Shown: positions 16,500 through 24,389 of the stretch, one piece after another
Layout: every line of letters begins with the position of its first letter
Numbering within the stretch: the stretch's first letter is position 1
Assembly: GCF_900176005.1 (NCBI RefSeq)
Contig: NZ_LT838272.1
Span: 1,445,587 to 1,509,586, forward strand
Length of the DNA: 64,000 nucleotides
Direction: 5' to 3'
Source of the DNA: Thermanaeromonas toyohensis ToBE
GTDB taxonomy: Bacteria; Bacillota; DSM-521; Neomoorellales; Neomoorellaceae
Position numbers and translations under genes: made by a program
Notes under the pieces: generated by a model
The model's database searches: none
What the model saw: the letters and a program-made list of their open reading frames with translations, nothing else
Told to the model about the DNA's origin: nothing

Positions 16500-16730
16500 C
16501 CGGCGTGACCGGGAAGCGCGGTAAGGTGTTGCGCCCGGGGGCACGACCCGCCGGGTAAGAACAGTCGGATAATACAGTGTGGCGTAAGCGCATTTATCCG
16601 GCGTACGCCACGGTCCAAAAGCTGGGGGCGCAAGCCCGGTTTTAGATGCGGGCCAATCCCCTCGGCCCGTCTCCCTAAATTCCCACAAGGGAAAGGAGGG
16701 AGGCACGGGCCAGAGGGGAGCCCGTGCCGC
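16500..16730 (+). ncRNA. Highly structured RNA candidate upstream of two small membrane-protein genes
   Basis: This 230-base stretch has no gene but many pairings. CGGATAA (16566-16572) pairs with TTATCCG (16594-16600) and GTGGCGTA (16579-16586) with TACGCCAC (16604-16611); the two are interleaved as in a pseudoknot or a switch. GGGC-GCAA-GCCC (16626-16637) is a GNRA hairpin. GGCCCGTCTCCCT (16664-16676) pairs with 16697-16711 apart from a 2-base bulge. The 3' arm of that stem is reused by GGCACGGGC (16702-16710) pairing with GCCCGTGCC (16720-16728), seven bases before the ATG at 16735. The 15-mer CTGGGGGCGCAAGCC also occurs in the orphan element RNA at 51283, so a relation to the IscB-associated RNAs is possible. 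Confidence 0.55.
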
Positions 16731-16734
16731 AGGT

Positions 16735-16848
16735 ATGTTCGTACAACTAATGATGTGTGCCCTGGCTGCTGCGGCCCTGCGGTTTGGCTTATGGGCTGCG
16801 GTGCGGAGAGTGGATGGGCACGCGCCGGCGGAAGGGGGTGAGCGGTAG
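16735..16848 (+). CDS. Tiny membrane peptide, 37 aa
   Basis: The ATG directly after the structured RNA opens MFVQLMMCALAAAALRFGLW, a single hydrophobic helix, and ends in a charged tail. Its TAG overlaps the GTG of the next gene (TAGTG), so the two are translationally coupled. The nearest purine-rich site (GAGGGGAG) lies inside a hairpin loop. Confidence 0.45.
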   Translation: MFVQLMMCALAAAALRFGLWAAVRRVDGHAPAEGGER

Positions 16849-17198
16849 TGGACCCCTTCGCCGGTGTATACGAAATGGTTGAAGGAATTTCCCTTATAGA
16901 GAAGGCAGTGCTGGGGCTGTCCGTTCTTTGCTTTGTGTTCGGCTTGGGCCAGCTGGTGTTGAAGGCAGCGTTGGCCCCGGTGTGCGGTCAGTACGCCGGC
17001 CTAGTAGCCGACAGCCTGGCCTTCTGCGCAGGGTTCCTGGTCCTGGCCGGCGGCCACGGGATAGAAGTTCTCACGTGGGCGGCGGACTTGGCGGGCAGGC
17101 TCCTGGGCAGTCCGGAAATGTACCACAGCGGAGGTGCTGTTGCCGAGCTGCGGTGGTTACTGGACCGGGCTGTCTGGCAGCTGCAGAGCGTGCTCTAG
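16848..17198 (+). CDS. Membrane protein, 116 aa
   Basis: The GTG at 16848 has GGGGGTGAGCG upstream. Two or three hydrophobic helices (VLGLSVLCFVFGLGQLVL, SLAFCAGFLVLAGGH) and a C-terminal amphipathic helix. It is coupled to the preceding 37-residue peptide and lies downstream of the structured RNA, which may regulate both. Function unknown. Confidence 0.6.
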   Translation: MDPFAGVYEMVEGISLIEKAVLGLSVLCFVFGLGQLVLKAALAPVCGQYAGLVADSLAFCAGFLVLAGGHGIEVLTWAADLAGRLLGSPEMYHSGGAVAELRWLLDRAVWQLQSVL

Positions 17199-17263
17199 GT
17201 AGGGGCCTGGCGGTGTGTTCCAGACTCGCACTGCCAGGTCCTTTTCTTTTGGTTTTTCAATAG

Positions 17264-17345
17264 GTCAACTACTCTCTGGTTAAGTAGGGGCATGCGGTAA
17301 GAAGCCGTGTGCACGGGTGCTTCTCCTTTAGGTTGGAGAACAGTG
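17264..17345 (+). ncRNA. 5' fragment of an IscB-type element RNA/left end
   Basis: It starts GTCAACTAC, then a hairpin with TTAA loop, then GGGGCATGCGG and AAGCCGTGTGCACGGGTGCT. By eye it matches the start of the orphan element at 51115 (GTCAACTACC, GGGGGCATGCGG, GAGCCGTGCGAACCGGTGCT) over about 75 bases. No nuclease gene or matching right end follows, so this is a truncated relic. Confidence 0.6.
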
Positions 17346-17346
17346 A

Positions 17347-17375
17347 TTGATAAGGTAGGCGGTTGTTGTTAGAAT
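17347..17375 (+). promoter_or_regulatory. Sigma-A type promoter
   Basis: TTGATA (17347-17352) and TAGAAT (17370-17375) are separated by exactly 17 bases, close to the housekeeping consensus. It lies about 24 bases before the start of the coiled-coil protein gene at 17399. Confidence 0.65.
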
Positions 17376-17398
17376 AGAGGCGGGAGGAGTTGAGCACT

Positions 17399-17677
17399 GT
17401 GGTTCAGGAAGTGCAGAGAGAGACCGCAAGTACTAATGAGACATCGCGTGGGTTGATTTCCCAGGAGTTCTTTTTCTTGTTGCAACGTATGGATAGGTTG
17501 GATGAAAAGTTTTCCGCTGAGATAAAGCGGATGGATGATAAATTTTCCTCTGAGATAAGGCGGTTAGAAGGGAAGCTTGATCGCAAGCTGGGCAACTTAT
17601 TTTGGGCTACCATGGGTGTGATTGTTACTCTGGCTGTCGGGCTGGGCGGTATAATTATTACTCTCGTTCACCGTTGA
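17399..17677 (+). CDS. Coiled-coil protein with C-terminal membrane anchor, about 92 aa
   Basis: Two near-repeats, RMDRLDEKFSAEIK and RMDDKFSSEIRRLEGK, form a short coiled coil, followed by one membrane helix (MGVIVTLAVGLGGIIITLV). This resembles small tail-anchored coiled-coil proteins of phages and plasmids. The GTG at 17399 is preferred over the TTG at 17390, which directly abuts GGGAGGAG. Function unknown. Confidence 0.6.
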   Translation: MVQEVQRETASTNETSRGLISQEFFFLLQRMDRLDEKFSAEIKRMDDKFSSEIRRLEGKLDRKLGNLFWATMGVIVTLAVGLGGIIITLVHR

Positions 17678-17725
17678 TCCTGCAGAAAAGCTCGCCGCTG
17701 AAGGTCTGACTTTTAACTGGGACTC

Positions 17726-17768
17726 CCCGGGAAGCCTCCTTCCTTCAGGAAGGGGCGAAAGGCGGTCT
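17726..17768 (-). repeat. Right-end relic of an IscB-type element
   Basis: On the minus strand: CCGCCTTTCGCCCC, a TTCC-TGAA-GGAA hairpin, then GGAGGCTTCCCGG. This matches the right end after iscB at 54515-54559 (GCCGCCTTTCATCTCC, CTGAAG, GGAGTCTTCCCGG). No partner left end in the right orientation is nearby. Confidence 0.55.
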
Positions 17769-17874
17769 TGATTTTTGCAGAATGGCGCTCCCAGACGTCT
17801 TTCTGCTGGTTTTTTAAACGAGTTCATACTTGGCAGTGCTGTTAAGCACTGATGTGTCGAAAGCTAGAGACAGC

Positions 17875-17911
17875 GGGGCCCATGCGGAAGCATGGGTCCC
17901 TTTTTCTTTCA
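17875..17911 (+). terminator. Terminator/attenuator in front of RNase III gene
   Basis: GGGCCCATGC, loop GGAA, GCATGGGTCCC, then TTTTTCTTT. It lies only about 24 bases before the RNase III start. A small hairpin (AGTGCT/AGCACT, 17835-17850) precedes it, so it could act as an attenuator as well as an upstream terminator. Confidence 0.75.
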
Positions 17912-17934
17912 GCGTCCGGTATGAAGGAGGTCAT

Positions 17935-18687
17935 ATGCTGCTGGTTTTTAGGGGGGTGGTAGAAGAAGTGAGCCCAAACAGAACAGAGGCGCTAAAAGCT
18001 CTGGCGGTCCGGGTCCAGATTGAGCCGGTCCCGAACGTACTGCTTCTGCTGGACCTAGCGTTGACGCATCCCACGTACGCCTTTGAAAACGGGCTATCCG
18101 AGCACAACCAGCGGCTGGAGTTCCTGGGGGACGCGGTCCTCAATCTTGTAGTAGCAGAACAACTTTACAGGGAATTTCCCGATGCCTCTGAAGGAGAGCT
18201 CACGCAGATGAGGGCGGCCCTGGTGTGCGAGGCGAGCCTGGCGGAGGCGGCCGGGAAGCTCGGCCTGGGCGAGTTCCTGCTGCTTGGCCGCGGTGAGGAG
18301 CGCGCCGGGGGGCGTTACCGCCGGTCGAACCTGGCGGACGCCCTGGAGGCCGTTGCGGGCGCCCTCTATTTGGCTGGAGGGCTGCCGGCGGTGTGGCGGC
18401 TGGCGGAAGGCGTCCTCGGGACAGGCCTTAAAGAAAAGAAGAGCCTGACTTTGATAGACGCAAAGACCAGGCTGCAGGAACTGGTTCAGGGAAAGAAGCG
18501 GGAAAATGTGAGCTACCGGGTCCTGGGCGAGTGGGGGCCGGACCACGACAAGTGCTTCAGGGTCGGAGTGTTTTACCGGGGCAAACTCCTGGCTACGGGC
18601 GAAGGGAGGAGCAAAAAGGAGGCGGAGCAGGAGGCGGCGCGGGTGGCCCTGGAAAGGGTGGAGTGCGGGGACCTCCGGTTAGTGTAA
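17935..18687 (+). CDS. rnc: Ribonuclease III
   Basis: About 250 residues. The catalytic domain has ALTHPTYAFEN and the signature HNQRLEFLGDAVLNLVVAE (acidic catalytic residues E and D), then DALEAVAGALYLAGG with the second acidic pair. The C-terminal dsRNA-binding domain carries DAKTRLQELVQGKKRENVSY and GRSKKEAEQEAARVALE. It cleaves double-stranded RNA. The ATG at 17935 has GAAGGAGG upstream. A mobile-element copy of rnc is unusual, and the terminator just upstream suggests regulated expression. Confidence 0.95.
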   Translation: MLLVFRGVVEEVSPNRTEALKALAVRVQIEPVPNVLLLLDLALTHPTYAFENGLSEHNQRLEFLGDAVLNLVVAEQLYREFPDASEGELTQMRAALVCEASLAEAAGKLGLGEFLLLGRGEERAGGRYRRSNLADALEAVAGALYLAGGLPAVWRLAEGVLGTGLKEKKSLTLIDAKTRLQELVQGKKRENVSYRVLGEWGPDHDKCFRVGVFYRGKLLATGEGRSKKEAEQEAARVALERVECGDLRLV

Positions 18688-18820
18688 GGTTCGGACGTTT
18701 GATTTGATTAATTTGTTAATGGCATGATTATTTTGGTGAGGTAGGTAGCAGGAAATAGCGTATTATCCGCGTCGCTATTAGTGAATTTTTCTCCCGAACC
18801 AAATACGAGGGGAGTGGTTG

Positions 18821-18900
18821 ACGACTAAACTGCGGAGTCACTTTTACGGGAATACGACGTACAACTTCATCAAGACTGGCGAACTGGGCTGGAGGTAGAA
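18821..18900 (+). pseudogene. Fragment of a transglutaminase-like gene
   Basis: In one frame the DNA reads SHFYGNTTYNFIKTGELGWR and stops. It aligns with the C-terminal YFRGNTNYYFIETTEPGWR of the protein at 3-458. Nothing upstream is readable as the rest of the gene. It is an old remnant of a paralog. Confidence 0.6.
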
Positions 18901-19106
18901 ACAGCTGAAATTTGGCGTAACTTCCTCTTTATTTCTGGAAGGGCGGGTTTTTTCGCGGCTGCTTTATAAGTTCGGGCGGTAGTCCTGTTGTTTCTTTCCT
19001 TAATCAACAACTTGGGTTTGTGGAGGGGCCACTACATCCGTTACGCTCTGTCGGCACCGCTTAGGGGAAGCGAAAATGTTTTACAAAAGGAAGGGGGAAG
19101 CAACTA
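18901..19106. other. Non-coding stretch with TnpB left-end relic
   Basis: No gene is seen. On the minus strand, 18970-18921 reads TTATAAAGCAGCCGCGAAAA then ACCCGCCC, matching the TnpB-element left end at 15851-15894. The remaining bases show no clear promoter or terminator. Confidence 0.5.
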
Positions 19107-19271
19107 ATGCAACAGAATGACATCGAAAGAGGTCTAAGGATTTGGGGACCTATAAGAGCGCCAATAAGCAAAAAATCTCTCGAACTTTGGGGAAGCGTGG
19201 AACCTGAAATTATTATCACTGTTTACAGAACGCTGTACGGGAATTCGGCTGTGCAGGATACGCTGCTCTAA
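19107..19271 (+). CDS. Possible small ORF, 54 aa
   Basis: An ATG with AAGGAAGGGGGAAG upstream opens MQQNDIERGLRIWGPIRAPI, ending TLYGNSAVQDTLL. Unrecognised, and it lies in a relic-rich region, so it may be a fragment. Confidence 0.3.
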   Translation: MQQNDIERGLRIWGPIRAPISKKSLELWGSVEPEIIITVYRTLYGNSAVQDTLL

Positions 19272-19447
19272 GACATAGGAACGACAAGCGGTAACCTCCA
19301 CCTGGACAAACTCAGCGGGGGTTCACTTGCTTCGCTCAAGGGATTTATTAAGCCTGGAGCGCAAACTGCTTTAGAGGTAGGGAGAAGTCATAGGTTAGTA
19401 TTAACGAACACGAGTAGAAATTTGTTAGTTTGAGGGGGGTATTCAAT

Positions 19448-19645
19448 ATGTTTTGGCTTTATGATTTGGATGAACTGCCGGAAGACTTGAGGTATGTACT
19501 GGAGCGGTCAGGAGGCAACTTACCGCGGGGGCTCCGTAAGGCGATGGGACTGGAAGATCCGTTGGAGGAATACTGGAGGAGGCTAAGGGAGTTGTATCCG
19601 GACGTAGTTCCGGAATATTACCCTTACGGTTTGGACCTGTACTAG
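19448..19645 (+). CDS. Small acidic protein, 65 aa
   Basis: MFWLYDLDELPEDLRYVLER begins a short, acidic, Tyr-rich protein ending in DVVPEYYPYGLDLY. GAGGGGGGT lies upstream of the ATG and a strong terminator follows, so it looks like a real single gene. Function unknown. Confidence 0.55.
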   Translation: MFWLYDLDELPEDLRYVLERSGGNLPRGLRKAMGLEDPLEEYWRRLRELYPDVVPEYYPYGLDLY

Positions 19646-19673
19646 CAGGTGTTGTAGGAGAGAGCACTTGCTA

Positions 19674-19712
19674 CCGCGCTGCACAATTGATGCAGCGCGG
19701 TTTTTTCTTTTG
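19674..19712 (+). terminator. Rho-independent terminator
   Basis: CCGCGCTGCA pairs perfectly with TGCAGCGCGG around a seven-base loop, followed by TTTTTTCTTTT. Confidence 0.95.
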
Positions 19713-19773
19713 TTGGGGATTTATGCGCTGAAAAGCAGGGATGCCAAAACATCAGGAAGGAGGCATGTTTGCG

Positions 19774-20130
19774 ATGAAAAAGCTTTTCTTTGTAAGTCTA
19801 GCGGTTTACCTGCTGGCGCTGATTGCAGCGTACGTCACCGGCTATTCGGGCAGGCTTTATAATTGGGTACTGCTCACGGCGATAATTCTTGCCTATTACT
19901 TTAATCGCGCCAGAAAGCAAAGAGAAAGTATAGATTTCTCCGCAGTTATCCGGGCAAGTATTTTCGTTTGGGCTATATTGTTTGGTGTTGCGTCAATTAT
20001 TTCAGTGTTTGTCAGAGATGGGTATATTTTTGTGAACGGCCTTTGGCTGGCAACAACAATATACGGGATGCTATGCGTGGGGCGCTTAAGGCGCGAAATG
20101 AACCGGGCTGCTTACAGAGGAAACAGGTGA
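19774..20130 (+). CDS. Small membrane protein, about 118 aa
   Basis: Three to four hydrophobic segments (LFFVSLAVYLLALIAAYVTG, WVLLTAIILAYYF, ASIFVWAILFGVASIISVF). The ATG at 19774 is chosen because AGGAGG lies about 10 bases upstream; an earlier ATG at 19765 is too close. The C-terminus is Arg-rich. Unrecognised. Confidence 0.6.
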   Translation: MKKLFFVSLAVYLLALIAAYVTGYSGRLYNWVLLTAIILAYYFNRARKQRESIDFSAVIRASIFVWAILFGVASIISVFVRDGYIFVNGLWLATTIYGMLCVGRLRREMNRAAYRGNR

Positions 20131-20136
20131 TGATGC

Positions 20137-20334
20137 TTGTACCTCTGGGCAAGTAATATTTCTACTGGTTGGGATACACGGCTGGCTCAGGACATGTGCC
20201 CGGAAGGGGAGTGGATTGAAAAGCTGATGGCCGGAGGCAGGGTGTGCATGGCAGTATTTCCCGGGGCTGTTGACCTGCTGGATTGCAGAAAAGCTGGCGA
20301 CAGTGCTAGGGGGAACTCTCAAAGAATATTTTGA
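20137..20334 (+). CDS. Doubtful small ORF, 65 aa
   Basis: A TTG start with AGGTGATGATGC upstream gives MYLWASNISTGWDTRLAQDM. It lies between two better genes and has no recognisable feature. Confidence 0.25.
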   Translation: MYLWASNISTGWDTRLAQDMCPEGEWIEKLMAGGRVCMAVFPGAVDLLDCRKAGDSARGNSQRIF

Positions 20335-20424
20335 GCCGGTGTGCTCTAATGGCACCATTCTGGTTTGAGGAAAGCCATCTGTTTTAAGTAAGCATTCTGG
20401 AGGAGGTGAAGGCTGGTACCGGAG

Positions 20425-21327
20425 ATGATATTCCGGTCCAGCGATAAAATGTCAGTAACAGAGCAGGGAATCTCTGTTGATGACTTGAACCTGATGGGGA
20501 CTACCCGGAGAATTAAAGACCCCAAAACCATCCAGGCGATGAAGAAGCCCTACTGCGAGCTGTGCGGCCAGAAGGCGTATGGCGAACCGCACCACATAAA
20601 GACGCGGGGAAGTGGCGGGAGCGACATACCCGAGAACCTGATCCAGCTTTGCTGGGAGCACCATGTTGCCGCCCACTCGGGCAGGCTTTCCCGTGAAGAG
20701 CTGGTGGGAATAGTGGCGGCCCGGGAGGGGAAGACGCCGGAAGAGATATGCCGGATAATAGGGCTGAACCTAAGGGTAGACCAGATAATCGTGAAGCGGC
20801 TGCCCCCGGCGGAAGCCGGGTTGGAGGAGCTTTTTCAGGCGCTGGTGGACCTTGAGGAAGTGGACGACGATTCGAGGTTCTTGAAGGGCGAGATAATGGC
20901 GGAGCTGGCGAGGCGCGAGATCAAGGTTGGCGAGATTGCCACCTATGCCCGCTGTTCGGCCGCCCTGGTCAGGGAATACATAAAGACCTACGAAGCGTTC
21001 CCGGATGAGAGCACGCGCGTGCCCGAGCTTTCGCACTACCATCACCGCCTGGCTGCGAACACGCCCGACCCACAGTACTGGATACAGGAGGCGGCGAAGC
21101 ACCAGTGGTCGACCCGCCAGATGCGTGAGGCTATCAAGGCGGCCATGGGCGAACTTATGACGGAAGAAGAGAAGATGTTCGTGAAGGCGGAGGAGGCCCT
21201 TAAGCTTGCAGTCAAAGTGAGGAACTACGGCGGAGAGCCCTGGGAGTGGCTGTCAGCCAGGCTGGAAGAGCTGCTGGCCGGGATAGTACTTCCGGTAAAG
21301 GAAGGCAATGCGCCCGAAGCGGCGTAA
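20425..21327 (+). CDS. HNH endonuclease domain protein, about 300 aa
   Basis: Residues 40-95 form an HNH nuclease with zinc pair CELCG, the catalytic PHHIKTRGSGGSD and LCWEHHVAAHSG. The remainder is helical, with an HTH-like IKVGEIATYARCSAALVREY and an acidic C-terminal helix. The start is uncertain: GGAGGTGA is 17 bases before the ATG at 20425, and another ATG lies at 20449. HNH proteins of this size on mobile elements are often packaging, homing or defence nucleases; no terminase genes are seen here. Confidence 0.75.
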   Translation: MIFRSSDKMSVTEQGISVDDLNLMGTTRRIKDPKTIQAMKKPYCELCGQKAYGEPHHIKTRGSGGSDIPENLIQLCWEHHVAAHSGRLSREELVGIVAAREGKTPEEICRIIGLNLRVDQIIVKRLPPAEAGLEELFQALVDLEEVDDDSRFLKGEIMAELARREIKVGEIATYARCSAALVREYIKTYEAFPDESTRVPELSHYHHRLAANTPDPQYWIQEAAKHQWSTRQMREAIKAAMGELMTEEEKMFVKAEEALKLAVKVRNYGGEPWEWLSARLEELLAGIVLPVKEGNAPEAA

Positions 21328-21929
21328 AGAGGTGGAATTGCTGTTCCCGAAAATGGGAATTTGCAGAGTCTAGAGAAAGAACGATCCGGCAGGAGCGGAA
21401 ACTCTTGAATTTTTGCTTACAGTTCATTATCATATAGTACAGAGAATTGAGTTCGCGCGGTATCTTCGGCATGATCGGGGGTACCTGGCAAAGGCTATGG
21501 GTCCTGGCAGGCGTGTCCTGCCGGAAAGCGAGACGGGGTACAGTGGACGGCGTGAGTTGGAGCGGGGTTACACGTGGTGGTTCATCGCCAGGCGCTGCCT
21601 CCTCCGGTTAACACGCCGTGATTGAGGAAACGGGGCGTGAGTGCAGTTCGGCGTACACGTGTTGGGAGAACACGTACGTAAGCAGCCGGCTGGTTTGCAC
21701 GCCCTTAATTATTTTGTGCCGTTCCGTTTACCGCATTCTGGCGGGCGGTAGGCAGTCAAAAATTTGCCTACCGCCCTTTGTTGTTTTTGACGGAAGACAG
21801 TGGCGAAGGTTATCCGCTCTGCCCAGAGACCTCCAAGAAAGAGGTTTGTGGAGAGAGCGGAAGTTTGTAGAAGGTTGTGGTAGTTCACCAAGCGCAGTTT
21901 AGAGTTGTGTGCGAAAGGTGGAAGGACCT
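21328..21929. other. About 600 bases without a convincing gene
   Basis: Two short frames here lack ribosome sites and family features and are not called. The only clear element is the terminator at 21743-21790. A partial inverted repeat around ACACGT (near 21655-21680) is also present. Confidence 0.5.
21743..21790 (+). terminator. Strong rho-independent terminator
   Basis: GGGCGGTAGGCA pairs with TGCCTACCGCCC around a ten-base loop and is followed by TTTGTTGTTTTT. It insulates the amidoligase gene from upstream transcription. Confidence 0.9.
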
Positions 21930-22637
21930 GTGCTAAACATCGACTTCTGGCGGATGCGTTTCGGGGTGGAAGTGGAGGCGCTGGACGGTCCTGTGGAATG
22001 TCCCCTGGGAAGGCGCGGGACGGACCACGGCGGCCGCGTGTACGAGTACAGGCTCGGGCCCCTGACGCTCAGCGACTGGCGGGCCCACCGCGAAGAGCTT
22101 TCGCGGTTCTGGTCGCAGCTGGTGGTCGATCCTTCGGGGGACCCCCCGACGGGCCTGCATGTGCACGTGGAAATGCCTCCGGAGGTGCGGGATGCCGGGC
22201 TTACCGAGAAGCAATTTTTCGCCCGGCTGGCGCGGTTGTGGGAGTGGTGTGAAGGCCCGCTGGTCGTGTTCCGGAACTCCGCCCGCAGCAGATATGCTTC
22301 TTCGTGGGACGAAGAGTTCAAGCAAAAGGTTGCTGGTGCGGTCCGGGAAGGTTTGTACGGAGTGAACCGGTACCACACGCTCAACCTGGCTGCCTATCCA
22401 GAACACGGGACCGTCGAGTTCAGGCTGTGGGACGCCACCAGCTCTTTCGAGGAGGCGGAGGAACGCGCCGTGCTGTGCCTGGCAGTGGTTTGGGTAGCGG
22501 CAGTGGGCTGCGGAGAGCGGACCCACAGGAGCGCGGTGGAGGAAACACGAGATATTGTAAATGCCGGCCGGAGGGCACTTGCGCTGCTCAGGTTGGGCAT
22601 GCCTGCCTCTTCGAGAGGCACGCACTTACGAGTGTAG
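21930..22637 (+). CDS. Amidoligase-like enzyme (GCS2/amidoligase_2 family)
   Basis: About 235 residues. The blocks FGVEVEAL near the N-terminus, TGLHVHVEMP in the middle and YHTLNLAAYPEHGTVEFRLW match the ATP- and metal-binding strands of the amidoligase family (glutamine synthetase/glutamate-cysteine ligase fold). These enzymes form amide bonds on small molecules or peptides. The GTG at 21930 follows GGTGGAAGGACCT. The gene directly precedes a von Willebrand A protein (37-base gap), so they likely form one unit. The substrate is not evident. Confidence 0.75.
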   Translation: MLNIDFWRMRFGVEVEALDGPVECPLGRRGTDHGGRVYEYRLGPLTLSDWRAHREELSRFWSQLVVDPSGDPPTGLHVHVEMPPEVRDAGLTEKQFFARLARLWEWCEGPLVVFRNSARSRYASSWDEEFKQKVAGAVREGLYGVNRYHTLNLAAYPEHGTVEFRLWDATSSFEEAEERAVLCLAVVWVAAVGCGERTHRSAVEETRDIVNAGRRALALLRLGMPASSRGTHLRV

Positions 22638-22674
22638 CATGTAAGAACTATCAATGCGAGGAGGAACACAGGAA

Positions 22675-24348
22675 GTGTCTGTTTTTGACGCCCTGCTTGA
22701 AGCTATTGAACAAGAAATGTTTGGGGGCGCAGTGCCCCGGGATGCAACGGGCGTGGTACCGCCGGAAGAGGAAGTCCAGCGGTTCGAGCGCATCATGAGC
22801 ACTGTGCCGCATGGTGACACAGAATCGCTTGCCCCCGCTTACCAGCGGATGAGGGAGGAAATGGGCAGGGATTTTCTGGCTTTGGGATTGATGGCGGGGG
22901 GCTACCCCCCGCGGGTGGAGCCGTTCCTTACGGGCCGCGACCATCGGGTTGTCGTGGCCGCTGCGCTCATGACCTACCCCGAGAGCGGCGGGCTCTGGTG
23001 GCGCACGGCACGCCTGCTCGGCTTCCGCCAGATGGCCGCGATGCCGCCGCGGGAAGTCCTCCGGGTAGTGCGCACTTCGAGGGAGTTCCGGCCCCGCGCC
23101 CGCCGGTTTGTCAACGGGTGCGTGAGGCGGTACGTCGGCGCCCTGGCGAGGGACCGGGACGCCTGGCAGGCACAGGTGCTGCTGGACGGCCGGTCGCTCG
23201 ACGAACTCATAAGGTACTGTAACGTTCCCGTACCGGCGGAGCACATGGAGGTGCTCCGCAGCAGGAAGGCCTGGGAGGCTGAGGCGTGGCCGCGTTTGGC
23301 CCTGGCCCGGGAGCTTTCCGAAGCGGCACGACAGGGAGACCGTGAGCGGGTGACCTCATTGCTGAAAGAGGCGGGGAGAAACTTGCCCTTGCTGTATGTC
23401 GAAGGGCTGGTGAATATCTACGAACCCGGTGTCGCGCCGTACGCCGTGGGGATGATGACCCCGAAGCAGCTGCTCCAAAGGATGGACCGCCTGGCGCGGG
23501 GCGGACTGCTGGAAAACTCAGACGTCCGGGAAAAGGTCTTATCTCTGCTGGAAAGGGCAACACGGGACGAGAGGGTGGCACCGGCCGACGTGCGGCGCGT
23601 GAGGGAAACGGTGGGAAGCAGCCTGCCGGAGGAATTTCGGGTTGCTCTTGAGCGGCTGGAGGAAGAGAGGCGGGAGCGCCTCGTGGCCGGTCCGATGGGA
23701 GCGGCTTCGTGGCGGGGAAAGAGTGTATGTTTGATCGTCGACCGTTCTGGTTCCATGGAGCCCGCCATCGTCGCGGCGTCCCAGCTTGCGGCGTACCTGG
23801 CCGACCAGGGGGCCAACGTAAAAGCCGTGGCTTTCGCGGAAAAGGCGTCCGTAGTGGAGCCGGAGGTGGCACCTGACGGCAGGCCAGACTGGAGGGCAAC
23901 CTTCGCCGGGCTGCGCGCGTCGGGCTGGACGTCCATCGGTTCGGGCATCAACCTGGCCCACCGGGTTGCCCCGGACGCGGACCTGTGGGTAGTTCTGACG
24001 GACGGGGCGGAGAACAGGCCTCCATACGTTGACCGACAATCCCCCCGGCCGCAGAACGGGAGGGTTGCTGTCATGTGGTTCAACCGTAGCCCCAGCCGGG
24101 GCTTTTTCGAGTGGTGCTCGGCAGTGGGGGCGGAAGAGTTTCACCCGCAGGTTCGGGGAGGCCGGCTCGACTTTGCCGCCCTGGACGACCTGGTGCGGCT
24201 GTGTATGGGCAGCGATGCGGTAAGGGAATGGCTGAGTACGGTACCCTCCCACGTAGTCGACGCACTGCTGCGGGGCGCGGATGAAAAAGCGCACGCGGTC
24301 GTAGACGCCCTGGTAGCGCAGCGTCCGTCCCGTGGGCTGCACCTGTAA
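22675..24348 (+). CDS. Von Willebrand A (MIDAS) protein with long helical N-terminus
   Basis: About 557 residues. The last 220 contain a vWA domain with the metal-ion site: VCLIVDRSGSMEPAI (DxSxS), ASGWTSIGSGI (Thr) and LWVVLTDGAENRPP (Asp). The N-terminal 350 residues are helical and Arg-rich, reminiscent of the repeats before the vWA domain of Ro60/TROVE proteins, but I cannot confirm that. The GTG at 22675 is preferred because GAGGAGG lies about 10 bases upstream. It could be a scaffold or chaperone partner for the amidoligase. Confidence 0.75.
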   Translation: MSVFDALLEAIEQEMFGGAVPRDATGVVPPEEEVQRFERIMSTVPHGDTESLAPAYQRMREEMGRDFLALGLMAGGYPPRVEPFLTGRDHRVVVAAALMTYPESGGLWWRTARLLGFRQMAAMPPREVLRVVRTSREFRPRARRFVNGCVRRYVGALARDRDAWQAQVLLDGRSLDELIRYCNVPVPAEHMEVLRSRKAWEAEAWPRLALARELSEAARQGDRERVTSLLKEAGRNLPLLYVEGLVNIYEPGVAPYAVGMMTPKQLLQRMDRLARGGLLENSDVREKVLSLLERATRDERVAPADVRRVRETVGSSLPEEFRVALERLEEERRERLVAGPMGAASWRGKSVCLIVDRSGSMEPAIVAASQLAAYLADQGANVKAVAFAEKASVVEPEVAPDGRPDWRATFAGLRASGWTSIGSGINLAHRVAPDADLWVVLTDGAENRPPYVDRQSPRPQNGRVAVMWFNRSPSRGFFEWCSAVGAEEFHPQVRGGRLDFAALDDLVRLCMGSDAVREWLSTVPSHVVDALLRGADEKAHAVVDALVAQRPSRGLHL

Positions 24349-24389
24349 GAACAGCGAAAGGAGGTGAAGGGGCGGTAACGCCTGGTGTT

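Noticed and set aside
21413-21902. Two short plus-strand frames before the amidoligase gene
   Set aside because: No ribosome site, no recognisable features, and one runs through the strong terminator hairpin.
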